Shown one piece after another: positions 44,001 to 53,029 of a stretch of 60,945 nucleotides of DNA (its first letter is position 1; every line of letters begins with the position of its first letter). The notes beneath the pieces were generated by a model that was not told the DNA's origin, made no database searches, and saw only the letters and a list, made by a program, of their open reading frames with translations. Location: IMG/VR virus record IMGVR_UViG_3300025122_000014, positions 1 to 60,945 of that record. One strand, given 5' to 3'. Source of the DNA: a virus. A program made the position numbers and the translations under genes.

Positions 44001-47000
44001 AATCTTTTTGAAATAGATTGGAATACAACCGGTTCCACAACTGCATATACCGCTATATATAATTTTGCCTTAGATACTGGAAACACACCGACATATACCT
44101 TAGTAAGTGGTTGGGATTTAAGAGCACCAAACGCATCTACCACAAACGATACACCTTTATTCCCACCACCTTCAGTAATAGATGGAGGAGGAATCTCAAC
44201 TTGTTGGAATTGTCCGGGAACAGGAATGACAGAAGGTACCGTTCATTATTGTGTAGATTGGGGATTCACTGGTTGTACTGGTACTACTAGTGCTTATTCA
44301 GCGACTACTAGTTGGTCCGGAATTACCGGAAATACATTTATACAGAGTGCTACCACCTGGAATTGTGGTGAAGATAATAGACCAGATTTATTAGCCAACC
44401 AATACGGTAGTATGTGGGGTTATGACACCACTTTATTCGTTAGTGGCATTACCGTTTCATACAACCAAAACAATGTATCCTTTTCAGGAGCTATGACGGC
44501 AACCTCTATAGTTTATAGTGGTGTTTGTTGTGAGACTAATCATGCTGGTTGTGGTGGTTGGGAAGAAACACTTACAGGAAATACTGTATGTCCATGTAAT
44601 ACAGTCACTGGAACATATCCAGTACAATCTCCACCAGCAACAGCCCCAACAAGTATATCGTCAACTCCTACCCAAGGGGACTTTGTGGATTGGTGGCAGG
44701 AGGGGTATTGGAATAATATATACGACCAAGGATATAATGTATTAATTAATGTAGATTTTGGTAGTCCGGGTCCTATTCCTGGGTGCTACCAACTCACTAC
44801 AGGACTTGGAGCTTTAGGACTTTCAGATGCTCAAATGATATTAACTTATTATTGGAAACAAATACCATGTAGTGCTACGACAACAAATTATACAGTACCT
44901 TTTGACGGAGGTAATAATCTTTGGAAAGCTCAGGATTGTAAAGATACTACTACTATACCTGAAAACCCACCAGCGACTGGTACAACAACAGCAACAACAT
45001 ATCCAGAAATATTTAAGGATGGAATTTCTAATATAGGAGGACAAGCATGTTATCAGGTTTATTATCCTTGTCCTGAGTGGCAAGACCCTTGTGCATGTCC
45101 ACCAGCATCATTTTATTGGGATGATTCACTTCCTAATGGTTGGAACCCGAGGGTTATGGTACACAACCAAGTTATGCCTGGTGAATGTGTAAGTTGTTGG
45201 ACCGGGGACACTAGTATTTCTTTTATTAATACTTCAACTATATATCCATGGGTACTATGGGGGCAACAAACACCTTATTCACCAGGCGGGCCTTTTGGAG
45301 CTATATACACTCCTGGTAGTAATTGTCTCGCGGGTTGTTTTGGACAACATGTGATTCATGACCCAGTAGGAGGACTTGGATTTTGTGATAATGTGGCAGC
45401 AGCTCAAGCTATGACGAATTGTGTAAATAGTTGTTCTAAGTATAATTTGGAGGTATGTGACACACAAATTGCTAAAAATCTTAAGATGGGCCCTAACCAG
45501 GGGGTACCAGCTAAAATCACACAAACTAATCCAAGAGATTCATTCAATCCATGTGACCCTGTCGACCCACCAGGTGAGGAAAGGTGTATATGTGACCCGG
45601 CTACAGCTTTGGGAACTCTTGACCAGACAGCTGAATTAAGTATCAGTTTTAATAGGGTAAGCTCTGGTTTGGTACCAGCTGAAATTATGAATATGCCCGA
45701 TTATGGGCCTAACTCACAAACTATTGGTGGTTCTACCTCAAGGTCAGCTCCAACGTACAAGTATGTCCAAGGTGGGGTACATGACGCAGCTGTTGCAAAA
45801 ATTTCACTATGTTGTTTAGGTCAATATTTTGGATGGCAATCTAGTGCATATAACGCAAATGGTTCTTTTGGTGAAATAGCGACTATATCGGCTAGTTTAA
45901 AAATGGACGAACAGTCATTTGTAGAATTATGGTTAATAGGTGGAACTCAATCGAACATATTTAGTTTAGATTTTAATGATACCCATCCATCAAAGATGAG
46001 GAACCAACTATGGATGCTAGTACCAGATGGTACAATAGATACTATGCAAGTGATAGATTATAATTACTGGGTGCAATGGATGACACACTCTTCAGGGAGT
46101 GCTGGTAATGTAGTTTTAAATCAAAAAATACCTATCAGAATAGGTTCAGTAGACTCCTCATCGGACCTATACCAACTTGATAATAGTTATGAAGGGGTGT
46201 ATGGTATATTTGGAATGTCTAATCATATAGATGTCTTAAATGGTTCAGTGTTTGGTATGCCTACAAACGATATGAGTGAACCTTACTGGTATACCGGTTA
46301 TTATTCAAACGGTGGTTGCGGTGGTTGTGGTGGTTTTCCTGGTAGTTCGAACTATGAACTATTTCACTGTAATAGTGGGAATAATTCCAGTGCAGAAGGA
46401 GCTGCAATTGCACAAATGTATGCTGGTCTAAATGTGGGAGGACCCTATTCTACAGGTAGTGTTTTATGGGAAACCAATAGTGGGCCTGGTAGTGGTTTGG
46501 AACCACCAAATGAAAATTGGGGGAACCCAATGGGAGTAAATCATGGAGGGTATGGTTTAAGGCTATATCCTTGTTGGTATACACGATTTGAAGCTAGTTG
46601 TATTGCACAAGATGATTCATCCCAAGTTAATTTGGGTAATATATTATTTTATCCAATTGATGAAGGAACCCCAACACTTATGACTCAACCAGAAGTAGAT
46701 GCTATTATACCTCAAAGTCCATGTCCTGGTGGTGGAGTTAGTCAACAGATGGCTAGAACTTTACAATCGTATCTTCCACAGGTTTTTGAATCTGCAGAAC
46801 CTTTGGATATAGCTTTAAGTGAAGGTGGAACATTTGAATTTGATTATAAGGTGTTTTTAGAGGATAAAATGCCTTTATATCCTGAAGACGCTTTTGAGAT
46901 AATAAGTTCGGAACCATATATTGTAATGAACAGTAAAAATCTTAATACAGGGACAAAAGATTTAAAATATAATAATCCAGATATTAGAACCAGATTCGGC

Positions 47001-49181
47001 CCAGAAGAGTTCCAAACATTCACCAAAGACGGTAAAATAGAATACCAAGTTGGTTGGAGAAAAGAAATAGTTAACGAAAATAATGCTCAATTTATAAAGT
47101 TTGCAAGTATTAGTCAAAGAGATGATTTTGAAAAATCATTAAAAGAAAAACAAATAGCAGGAATAGAGGCATACACTTTATTCACACATCCAAACGAATA
47201 CCCTATTAAATGGGAATCAGCTTTACAATGGGCAGAAAGAAGTATAGGTAACCCATGGTTTAGTAATTGCACCATACATACCGCTCCTGATGGTAGTTTT
47301 AGTGGTATAACTATTAGACCAGATTCCTTCTATTCTTTGGAAGAAAAAGGTAATGCTTATTATGTACCTATTAATGACCCAGCAACTGAAATAGTCGGTA
47401 CTACTTGGTCGAGTTGGCCACAATTTATAGCGGATAAATCAGGATTTACTCACTCATATACTGGTTATACCGATTATACATTATCTGGTACTGAAACAAC
47501 TCAGATGTTTGATTTATACTTTAGCTATAGTGCATTTACTGGAAATACATTGGTACCTTTAAGTGATAAATCACCACTAGATGGCCAGTTAATGGGTATA
47601 GATGATATTAAAATTAGAGCCGCGATATTCCCAGAATCTCTAGGATGTAATGGTGGACCAACAGACATAAACACTACTGAAGGAGGTATTATATATGCAC
47701 CTACCAGAGACGGCAAGTATAGAATACAATTTAAAGCTGTATTAGATGTAAAATATGAGGATACTTCTTGGTGTGACTATGTTAATAGATTTTATAAAAA
47801 AGAAGGATTAGATTACTCGTACCCTTCAAACGATTATGAATATAAAGAATTAATAAATTCTGCCATAATTCTTAAAGGGGGTAGAGTTTTAAATCCGGTG
47901 ATTGACCCATCATATCCTAAACTCTTAGAAGGTAAAGTATCTGACAAATATACTAATACAAATCCTTATTGGCAAAGTAATCCAGCTTTTGGTTATAATA
48001 TTGGTGGTATTAACGATTTCTATTTTAGAATTTATCTAACAAATAATAGTGGACAATCAGAAACAGTATTAACTGAATATACTGTTACAACAAGTGAATT
48101 AGTTCGTTCTTGGGCAGACGATTTCTTAACTTATGATTTATTGGAGACAGATAAAAAGATTAACACTATGAGTTGTTCTGGTTCCACATCTCAAATACTC
48201 CATAAATCTTTTGACGTTAATTTAGATACTGGACCTATTTTGTTAAGTGGTGATACTGACGTAATAAGGTTAAAATATGAAGCGTACTGGTCTTCTAATA
48301 TAAAAGATACTGGGTCAACAAAAACATGTGCATTTAAAGTTAATTTAGGTAGAAAAGAACCTACAAATTCTGAAGATGCATCTTCTCCATGGATTAGAAT
48401 TACTAGACGACCTTATGATTTACCTATAATTGATAGAGAAATTATTTGGAAAAGAGACGCAAAAGGAAAAACTAATATTATAACTACTCCTAGTGGAGAA
48501 CAAAAAGATATATCGAGTACAGGACAACTTTATATAAATACAGATGAGAAATTACCGGCTTACTCTAACCCTAATGGGTTTATATCTATAACACCAAAAA
48601 ACTTTAATAATCAGACGTTCCTTGACATACCAAATAAGGGATATTCAGGACCTATGGTATTAGAAAAGAAACCAGGAAGAGCTACTAATTTATGGTCTTA
48701 TACTTTATCTAATGAGTATATAAAAAATACACCAAAAATAACTGACTATTATATAAACGCAGGAAAATCTATAGAGTGGAAAGATTTAAAAATAAGATGG
48801 AATTTACCATATCAAGACAAGTCTAAAACAACTGAGAGAAGTGTTTTCCCAAGCACGGATAACTCGTATGTTATAAAAACAACATTTAGGGGTAAATTAC
48901 AAAAAGGTTCTACATTTGACCATTTTATTGTTATGAATTCATCTGAAAATGATTTTACTGATAGAGATAATTTTACTGTGGATATACAACAAAGATTAAG
49001 AGGAAATTATAATAAAACAGTTACGATTGCACAACCTTCACAAGATTGTGATAAGAGGGTATACTTAAGTTCAGAACGCATTGTTATAGATGGTAAATTT
49101 GCTAATATTAGTACTACCGGATATAATTTAAATAAACCCAATAACACACCTATTATAGGTACTAGAAGAAAATTAAAATAG
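41001..49181 (+). CDS. Giant baseplate/tail protein with gpI-like N-terminal region
   Basis: At 2726 aa this is the largest protein in the window. Residues ~340-485 match the phage tail protein I (P2 gpI-like) pattern: VLQLYGRSFDEVKKYIEGL, then LLKNLAQVIGW, then the diagnostic YRRLILNTAYLFKSKGTRKA and IEFMLRFIGAPEALIEFNEH. gpI-type proteins join the wedge to the fibres. Downstream is a region with GYTFG and YGCPFGL segments, then a Cys/Thr/Gly/Trp-rich region (about 840-1560) with many short CxxC-like pairs, then beta-rich domains to the C-terminus with no recognised enzyme. The fusion makes this the likely scaffold on which the adhesins downstream assemble. Confidence 0.8.
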   Translation: MAKGENNELRPGNGAGTFSDYLVGNQYVTGTPQFTLGNFSVTDSVPTKDDRDFNLGSFSEPITLSTLNIESVEESLKLVSNRLEVFVNYDRSKITNFTQFGSLKEKFRVSVLTILRNFPAVIHVNRIGLNLLSGNTSSGYTYDPNVNEASFRVGSARLNNPFNIEFTTKGNLPSNGDNRISEYRNLTKKYTDYVISVQSNNYPILSFTPPTASTDSNLSFIVKGNPFSGASSVTATTLIDYQIKLSETRIEEVFNSLTEVEQYLLSRDTVPKYTSTFQIKKTSDDGDVIGATQLVTWPMQDDWNIMISGATFGAYLTSLYDIGDALDREKTNLISRFLTTAALKEFDTPEHKVEKVLQLYGRSFDEVKKYIEGLAYMNNVSYSKQDNVPDALLKNLAQVIGWKTPSAISEDNFLESVFGLEAKKEDPLYAGEVSNKTPAELDIDLYRRLILNTAYLFKSKGTRKAIEFMLRFIGAPEALIEFNEHVYVAGQRINMSNFNTTWGKMSGGTYVQEIPVRITGFTATQPGTVAPYIPTTISGYTFGTKSLVSDIPYGRKDFPVDDQGFPIVPQVGTDSWFQAGAGWFEQTLEHRGRRITDFTKSVFTGNTPTVKTKLNAFTYGEPYLERFRRFPSMMDGFDITRTVDNKKSWVEEKDTFQTRYYSLRDRGTKYFTDDERLVMNVKNVELFMNVGQGLEWDVWNYSRKYGCPFGLTALISPPYPGLGGIDDTEVKINASTMSFFEFASQFYKILINVKNRLTIDDAKGGGYPTLQNVYDDYINNYLVTCGVKSSQYTYQKMINYCEKIGDYWVRLMEQFIPATTIWQGGVRFENSIFHRYKFPYKHEPLCDDIPCLGSWVECARPPLYDTLANHCYICEDTLSASTGYTNWTANIQINNQSYTSGVYYTSTGCTDPPQTSYWFSAMTGMLQGIQGNTADPNSGLTYYVIDTTTDNTIDLDGDGTPDIYLNNPDSILIQGPCSVAGEDLWNFNNGSDPHTYNSWQNLFEIDWNTTGSTTAYTAIYNFALDTGNTPTYTLVSGWDLRAPNASTTNDTPLFPPPSVIDGGGISTCWNCPGTGMTEGTVHYCVDWGFTGCTGTTSAYSATTSWSGITGNTFIQSATTWNCGEDNRPDLLANQYGSMWGYDTTLFVSGITVSYNQNNVSFSGAMTATSIVYSGVCCETNHAGCGGWEETLTGNTVCPCNTVTGTYPVQSPPATAPTSISSTPTQGDFVDWWQEGYWNNIYDQGYNVLINVDFGSPGPIPGCYQLTTGLGALGLSDAQMILTYYWKQIPCSATTTNYTVPFDGGNNLWKAQDCKDTTTIPENPPATGTTTATTYPEIFKDGISNIGGQACYQVYYPCPEWQDPCACPPASFYWDDSLPNGWNPRVMVHNQVMPGECVSCWTGDTSISFINTSTIYPWVLWGQQTPYSPGGPFGAIYTPGSNCLAGCFGQHVIHDPVGGLGFCDNVAAAQAMTNCVNSCSKYNLEVCDTQIAKNLKMGPNQGVPAKITQTNPRDSFNPCDPVDPPGEERCICDPATALGTLDQTAELSISFNRVSSGLVPAEIMNMPDYGPNSQTIGGSTSRSAPTYKYVQGGVHDAAVAKISLCCLGQYFGWQSSAYNANGSFGEIATISASLKMDEQSFVELWLIGGTQSNIFSLDFNDTHPSKMRNQLWMLVPDGTIDTMQVIDYNYWVQWMTHSSGSAGNVVLNQKIPIRIGSVDSSSDLYQLDNSYEGVYGIFGMSNHIDVLNGSVFGMPTNDMSEPYWYTGYYSNGGCGGCGGFPGSSNYELFHCNSGNNSSAEGAAIAQMYAGLNVGGPYSTGSVLWETNSGPGSGLEPPNENWGNPMGVNHGGYGLRLYPCWYTRFEASCIAQDDSSQVNLGNILFYPIDEGTPTLMTQPEVDAIIPQSPCPGGGVSQQMARTLQSYLPQVFESAEPLDIALSEGGTFEFDYKVFLEDKMPLYPEDAFEIISSEPYIVMNSKNLNTGTKDLKYNNPDIRTRFGPEEFQTFTKDGKIEYQVGWRKEIVNENNAQFIKFASISQRDDFEKSLKEKQIAGIEAYTLFTHPNEYPIKWESALQWAERSIGNPWFSNCTIHTAPDGSFSGITIRPDSFYSLEEKGNAYYVPINDPATEIVGTTWSSWPQFIADKSGFTHSYTGYTDYTLSGTETTQMFDLYFSYSAFTGNTLVPLSDKSPLDGQLMGIDDIKIRAAIFPESLGCNGGPTDINTTEGGIIYAPTRDGKYRIQFKAVLDVKYEDTSWCDYVNRFYKKEGLDYSYPSNDYEYKELINSAIILKGGRVLNPVIDPSYPKLLEGKVSDKYTNTNPYWQSNPAFGYNIGGINDFYFRIYLTNNSGQSETVLTEYTVTTSELVRSWADDFLTYDLLETDKKINTMSCSGSTSQILHKSFDVNLDTGPILLSGDTDVIRLKYEAYWSSNIKDTGSTKTCAFKVNLGRKEPTNSEDASSPWIRITRRPYDLPIIDREIIWKRDAKGKTNIITTPSGEQKDISSTGQLYINTDEKLPAYSNPNGFISITPKNFNNQTFLDIPNKGYSGPMVLEKKPGRATNLWSYTLSNEYIKNTPKITDYYINAGKSIEWKDLKIRWNLPYQDKSKTTERSVFPSTDNSYVIKTTFRGKLQKGSTFDHFIVMNSSENDFTDRDNFTVDIQQRLRGNYNKTVTIAQPSQDCDKRVYLSSERIVIDGKFANISTTGYNLNKPNNTPIIGTRRKLK

Positions 49182-49185
49182 AAAA

Positions 49186-51489
49186 ATGTCGATGTCAACA
49201 CAAAATAGTCCGAACCCATCTTCATTTAGAGGAAGATTTTGGTACCAAACATACGGTAATCCGTTTTTTACCAATTATAGTTATACTCATACACCTAGTT
49301 CAGAATCTAAAGGTAGTATAACTGGTATAGGAGTATCAGGGGGTACACCACCATATACTATAACGTGGGCTAATAATGCAGCAGGAACAACTTATACTGG
49401 TAATAGTTTAGGAAATTTAAGTGCAGGGAGTTATACTGGTGTATGTATGGATAATAATTCGTTATCTGGTAGCGTTATTGTTGTTATTTCAGGTACAACT
49501 GATTTAAGTATAGGAGCTACTTTATCAACCCAAGATTGTTTATTATCTGCAAACACCAAGTGTGCGATTACAGTGGATTCTTTTACTAAACCAGAAACTT
49601 CAGGTGTTTACAAATATCTTTTATATAAAGATGGGGACCTGGATGAAATTTTTGATGGTATAGCGGGGGAAGAAGTACATACTTTTAGTGATATAGATAA
49701 TGCAATTTATTCAGTAGTAGGTGTAGATGATAATAATCCTACTTTTTATGTGAATAATACATTATATTGTGGGGTTACAGGTGGAACAACATTTTATGAT
49801 TCTAGTTATAGTGCAGGAACCAACCCAGTGGGGATAACTTTTGGTTTGCCAGCGGATACTAAAAATTGGTTCCCAGTCACACACTATAGACCTGGACTCA
49901 TATACATTAACGGAAAAAAATATTTAACTGGTTTACAAGATAATGGTTCTATATTAAACACGTCAGACCCAAAAATGTGGTTTTATACTGGAGCCACTAG
50001 TCTAAGAGCAACAGATAGAAGGAAGAATTGGTATAGAGGAGCTCATAATGTATCAGTTTTAGAAGGAGGTATACCTGATACGGCTATAGTTCCTGACACA
50101 CCATTATATTCATTGTCTGGTGCAACATTAGTGATAGAAAATAAAGGGTGTTTCTTTTTGAATACCTTTAATAATAAAATATACATTATTGATGAGGCTC
50201 AAAAGGATACCACCTGTACTTGGTTTACTGTAGACCCAAGAAAAAACCAACAAACAGCAGGAAACCCTACTTCACAATATCAATACACAACCCAAGATTG
50301 GCAACCAGTTGCGGTTGATGATGAATATCAATATACTACAACTGGTGTTACAATGGGGGATACGTGGTATAGTGGATGTAGTAGGGCACGTGGATATCTA
50401 CGAGAAATGGGAGCAGAAGCATTAGGTATTAGGAAGGAAGATTCCGAAGGTTATATTAATACCAGTATGTTGGTAACACCATGCGGGTATAATAATTATG
50501 TGTTTGAAACAACAATAGCAGACTCTGATACATCGAGAACACCATTAAGCCCTATGGGTATAGTTTTAGCACAATTTACTGATGCTGCAGGATACTATGG
50601 TACAAAAGGTGTGACATATGATTTAACTTTTGGTTTAAATAGTTTATCTGCTGACACAATAATAAGTTCTAGTGAACAAGTATTTCCAGGAGCGGCTGTT
50701 GTTTATTATAATGTAAGAGATAGACAAGAGTATGGTTCTGTTACTAGTTTTAGTGATAATAATCAGTTATTTAATGATGTATTATTAAGTCAGAAATATG
50801 GTAATACCCCTATAAATGGTGGGGTTACAGCAGTAACTGGTAATGTTAATAGATATTATTCATTATATGACCATGGATGTATTAGACTTAGAGCGGAAAG
50901 ATATGGCCAATATGGTGAGAAGTTTAAAATAAGAATGACAGACACTTTAGGGAATAATGGTGGAGTCCAAAGTGGAGCTACTTGTGGGTTAGTTAGTGGT
51001 GACTCAAGTTATCAAACAACTTATGATATCCAATTTAATTTATTAAACCCAACCACGTGGACAGGAACATCTAACAATGCCCCAAGTTACGCACAAGGAA
51101 CTGAATTATTAAAATTCTTAGGTAATCAAAGAGTTGGTATATGGGGCATGAATATGGGACCAAATAATATGTGGTATGATTTCTATTTATCTGGTTCACA
51201 AAGTAATATGGTTGTAGATAATTCTTCTTATGTTAAAAATACACTTGTAACCGAAGAAGAGTTAGAAGAGTTAACCAAAACAAACCAAATAATAGATACT
51301 TCCACTGTGAACTCAGCTACAACAAATGTTTCATTTACTACATTTGTTGAAAATGATTATTATAAACAATATGGTGGTGGATTACCGAATATACCATGGA
51401 TAAGGCCCAATGTCCTTATAGATGTACAAGAAATAAAAGATAATGTAGGATTCACAATAACTGGAGGGACAAAAATAAGTGATAGTTAA
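49186..51489 (+). CDS. Tail adhesin with SprB-like repeat
   Basis: This 767-aa protein begins with ~40 Ser/Asn/Tyr-rich residues. Residues ~41-102 form an SprB-type repeat (GIGVSGGTPPYTITWANNAA, then LGNLSAGSYTGVCMDNNSLS), matching the Bacteroidota consensus 'v.GGt.PYty.W......t....L.aG.Y.v.v.D..gc'. The rest is beta-rich with segments such as WFPVTHYRPGLIYINGKKYL and YSLYDHGCIRLRAERYGQYG. No enzyme motif is seen. It follows the gpI-like giant by 4 nt and leads the adhesin series. A role in contacting the host surface is inferred. Two in-frame starts (49186, 49192) differ by two residues. Confidence 0.78.
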   Translation: MSMSTQNSPNPSSFRGRFWYQTYGNPFFTNYSYTHTPSSESKGSITGIGVSGGTPPYTITWANNAAGTTYTGNSLGNLSAGSYTGVCMDNNSLSGSVIVVISGTTDLSIGATLSTQDCLLSANTKCAITVDSFTKPETSGVYKYLLYKDGDLDEIFDGIAGEEVHTFSDIDNAIYSVVGVDDNNPTFYVNNTLYCGVTGGTTFYDSSYSAGTNPVGITFGLPADTKNWFPVTHYRPGLIYINGKKYLTGLQDNGSILNTSDPKMWFYTGATSLRATDRRKNWYRGAHNVSVLEGGIPDTAIVPDTPLYSLSGATLVIENKGCFFLNTFNNKIYIIDEAQKDTTCTWFTVDPRKNQQTAGNPTSQYQYTTQDWQPVAVDDEYQYTTTGVTMGDTWYSGCSRARGYLREMGAEALGIRKEDSEGYINTSMLVTPCGYNNYVFETTIADSDTSRTPLSPMGIVLAQFTDAAGYYGTKGVTYDLTFGLNSLSADTIISSSEQVFPGAAVVYYNVRDRQEYGSVTSFSDNNQLFNDVLLSQKYGNTPINGGVTAVTGNVNRYYSLYDHGCIRLRAERYGQYGEKFKIRMTDTLGNNGGVQSGATCGLVSGDSSYQTTYDIQFNLLNPTTWTGTSNNAPSYAQGTELLKFLGNQRVGIWGMNMGPNNMWYDFYLSGSQSNMVVDNSSYVKNTLVTEEELEELTKTNQIIDTSTVNSATTNVSFTTFVENDYYKQYGGGLPNIPWIRPNVLIDVQEIKDNVGFTITGGTKISDS

Positions 51490-51490
51490 T

Positions 51491-52987
51491 ATGGAAACGG
51501 CAACACCACATATCAATCAGTATATATATAATGTTTCAAACACTAGTGCATTTACACTTTATTGTGAATGGACCAATAATAATAATGAAATAGTTAATAG
51601 AAACGGTATACCTAAAGTAGATGTTTTTGCTTACCTACCAGAAGAAAATAAATTTTTACAACATTCATATATGACAAAGATTTTTGACAATTTTGTTGTA
51701 ATGACAGGGACCACTGGTTATATAGTAAGAGCATCTGATGATATTTTATTAGGCCAATTAGATTCCTTCGATTTTTGGGAATATATGATTAAACCGAGTT
51801 ATCTTTATAGAGATAAGTTGGAAAAAATTGTAAATAAACCTAATGGTATTACTGTAATGAGTGGAGAAAGTAATAGTTGGTTTGATACACTTGACACTAA
51901 TCCTACACCTAATACACAATATGGTTTTTATAATCCAGAAACAGATTATTATTTTGTAGTGATTAGAGACCCTGGTAAACCTGTATTAGAAGCGATAGGA
52001 TTCTCATATCCAGAAAATAATGATTGTAGGTTATACCAACAAAAATTTAATATACAATATTGTAGTTCAGCTGGAACATCTTCTGAGAATTCATTTGGTT
52101 CTACTAGTGATGGTAATTGTTTGGTTTATGGGTCAGCCTATACAGTCGTATTAGACTATAGAAATATAGGGTCAACACAAGTAGCGGTAAATGGTACAAC
52201 ATTAACACCCACTACTCCTTCTGATACTGCTTTTGATAATGGAGATTATTCCACAACTCAGAACACAGTAACATTTGCACCATACACAGTAGAAAGTGGA
52301 GATACGGTTAATATGACATACGCTCCTTTTAGTAGTAGTAGAAGTTACCACATACAAAATGCTAGAGTTCCAAATAATGTGACTAGTGCAACCACGGATA
52401 CTATATTCCATAATGGCTATTATTATTTTATAAATTTAGACTATATGTCTTATGGGAATGTTGGTGTTGTATTTAATGGTTCTATTTTGTCAGATACTGG
52501 AGATTATAGTTTAGTTAATAATACGACTATACAATTAAATGGTGTTAACTATCCTGGAGGTCTTACATCTGGGGATACTTTCAGTGTATTTTATATGACT
52601 TATTTTACTTTAGAAGGTATAGCGACTGTAAAAGAACCAAAAATAGATGTATTAGTAGAGAATTATAATAGAATTGATAGTGATTATGTATTATATGTGT
52701 ATAATGCAAGTGGACAAACAGTAAGTACACAAACAGAAAAAATACCTAAAGGGGTACAATATACCAAACCTATAAGTTTGCCCGCAATAGTTCCAGGGCC
52801 AGGAAGTTACACTTATAAGGTGATTCAAAATGCGTATTACCCCTTAATAAATAATAAAACGATAGTTACCAGTAATAACAGTGACACCATTTCCTTTAGG
52901 ATGGATGCAAGTACATTTTATGCTGCAAAAAGTGATACAAATCTAAATCCTGGTAGGAATTTCGGTTTTAGTGGACCTGGATACTAA
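51491..52987 (+). CDS. Putative tail fibre/adhesin protein with duplicated beta domain
   Basis: The ATG at 51491 gives 498 aa; an in-frame GTG at 51479 would overlap the previous gene. Residues ~200-285 and ~305-378 appear to be two copies of one beta domain. The first reads YTVVLDYRNIGSTQVAVNGT and ends GDTVNMTYAPF. The second reads YYFINLDYMSYGNVGVVFNG and ends GDTFSVFYMTY. An N-terminal region (KVDVFAYLPEENKFLQHSYM) and a C-terminal Ig-like region (NYNRIDSDYVLYVYNASGQT) flank them. No catalytic motif is visible. Position and composition fit a fibre or adhesin segment. Confidence 0.72.
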   Translation: METATPHINQYIYNVSNTSAFTLYCEWTNNNNEIVNRNGIPKVDVFAYLPEENKFLQHSYMTKIFDNFVVMTGTTGYIVRASDDILLGQLDSFDFWEYMIKPSYLYRDKLEKIVNKPNGITVMSGESNSWFDTLDTNPTPNTQYGFYNPETDYYFVVIRDPGKPVLEAIGFSYPENNDCRLYQQKFNIQYCSSAGTSSENSFGSTSDGNCLVYGSAYTVVLDYRNIGSTQVAVNGTTLTPTTPSDTAFDNGDYSTTQNTVTFAPYTVESGDTVNMTYAPFSSSRSYHIQNARVPNNVTSATTDTIFHNGYYYFINLDYMSYGNVGVVFNGSILSDTGDYSLVNNTTIQLNGVNYPGGLTSGDTFSVFYMTYFTLEGIATVKEPKIDVLVENYNRIDSDYVLYVYNASGQTVSTQTEKIPKGVQYTKPISLPAIVPGPGSYTYKVIQNAYYPLINNKTIVTSNNSDTISFRMDASTFYAAKSDTNLNPGRNFGFSGPGY

Positions 52988-53005
52988 AATAACTGATATG
53001 AATAA

Positions 53006-53012
53006 TATTTAT
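53006..53012 (+). promoter_or_regulatory. TATTTAT box, candidate phage promoter
   Basis: TATTTAT lies 17 nt before the ATG at 53030, at the head of the three-gene paralogous cluster. It is one of the ten recurring boxes. Confidence 0.45.
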
Positions 53013-53029
53013 CATAAAATAGATTAAGA

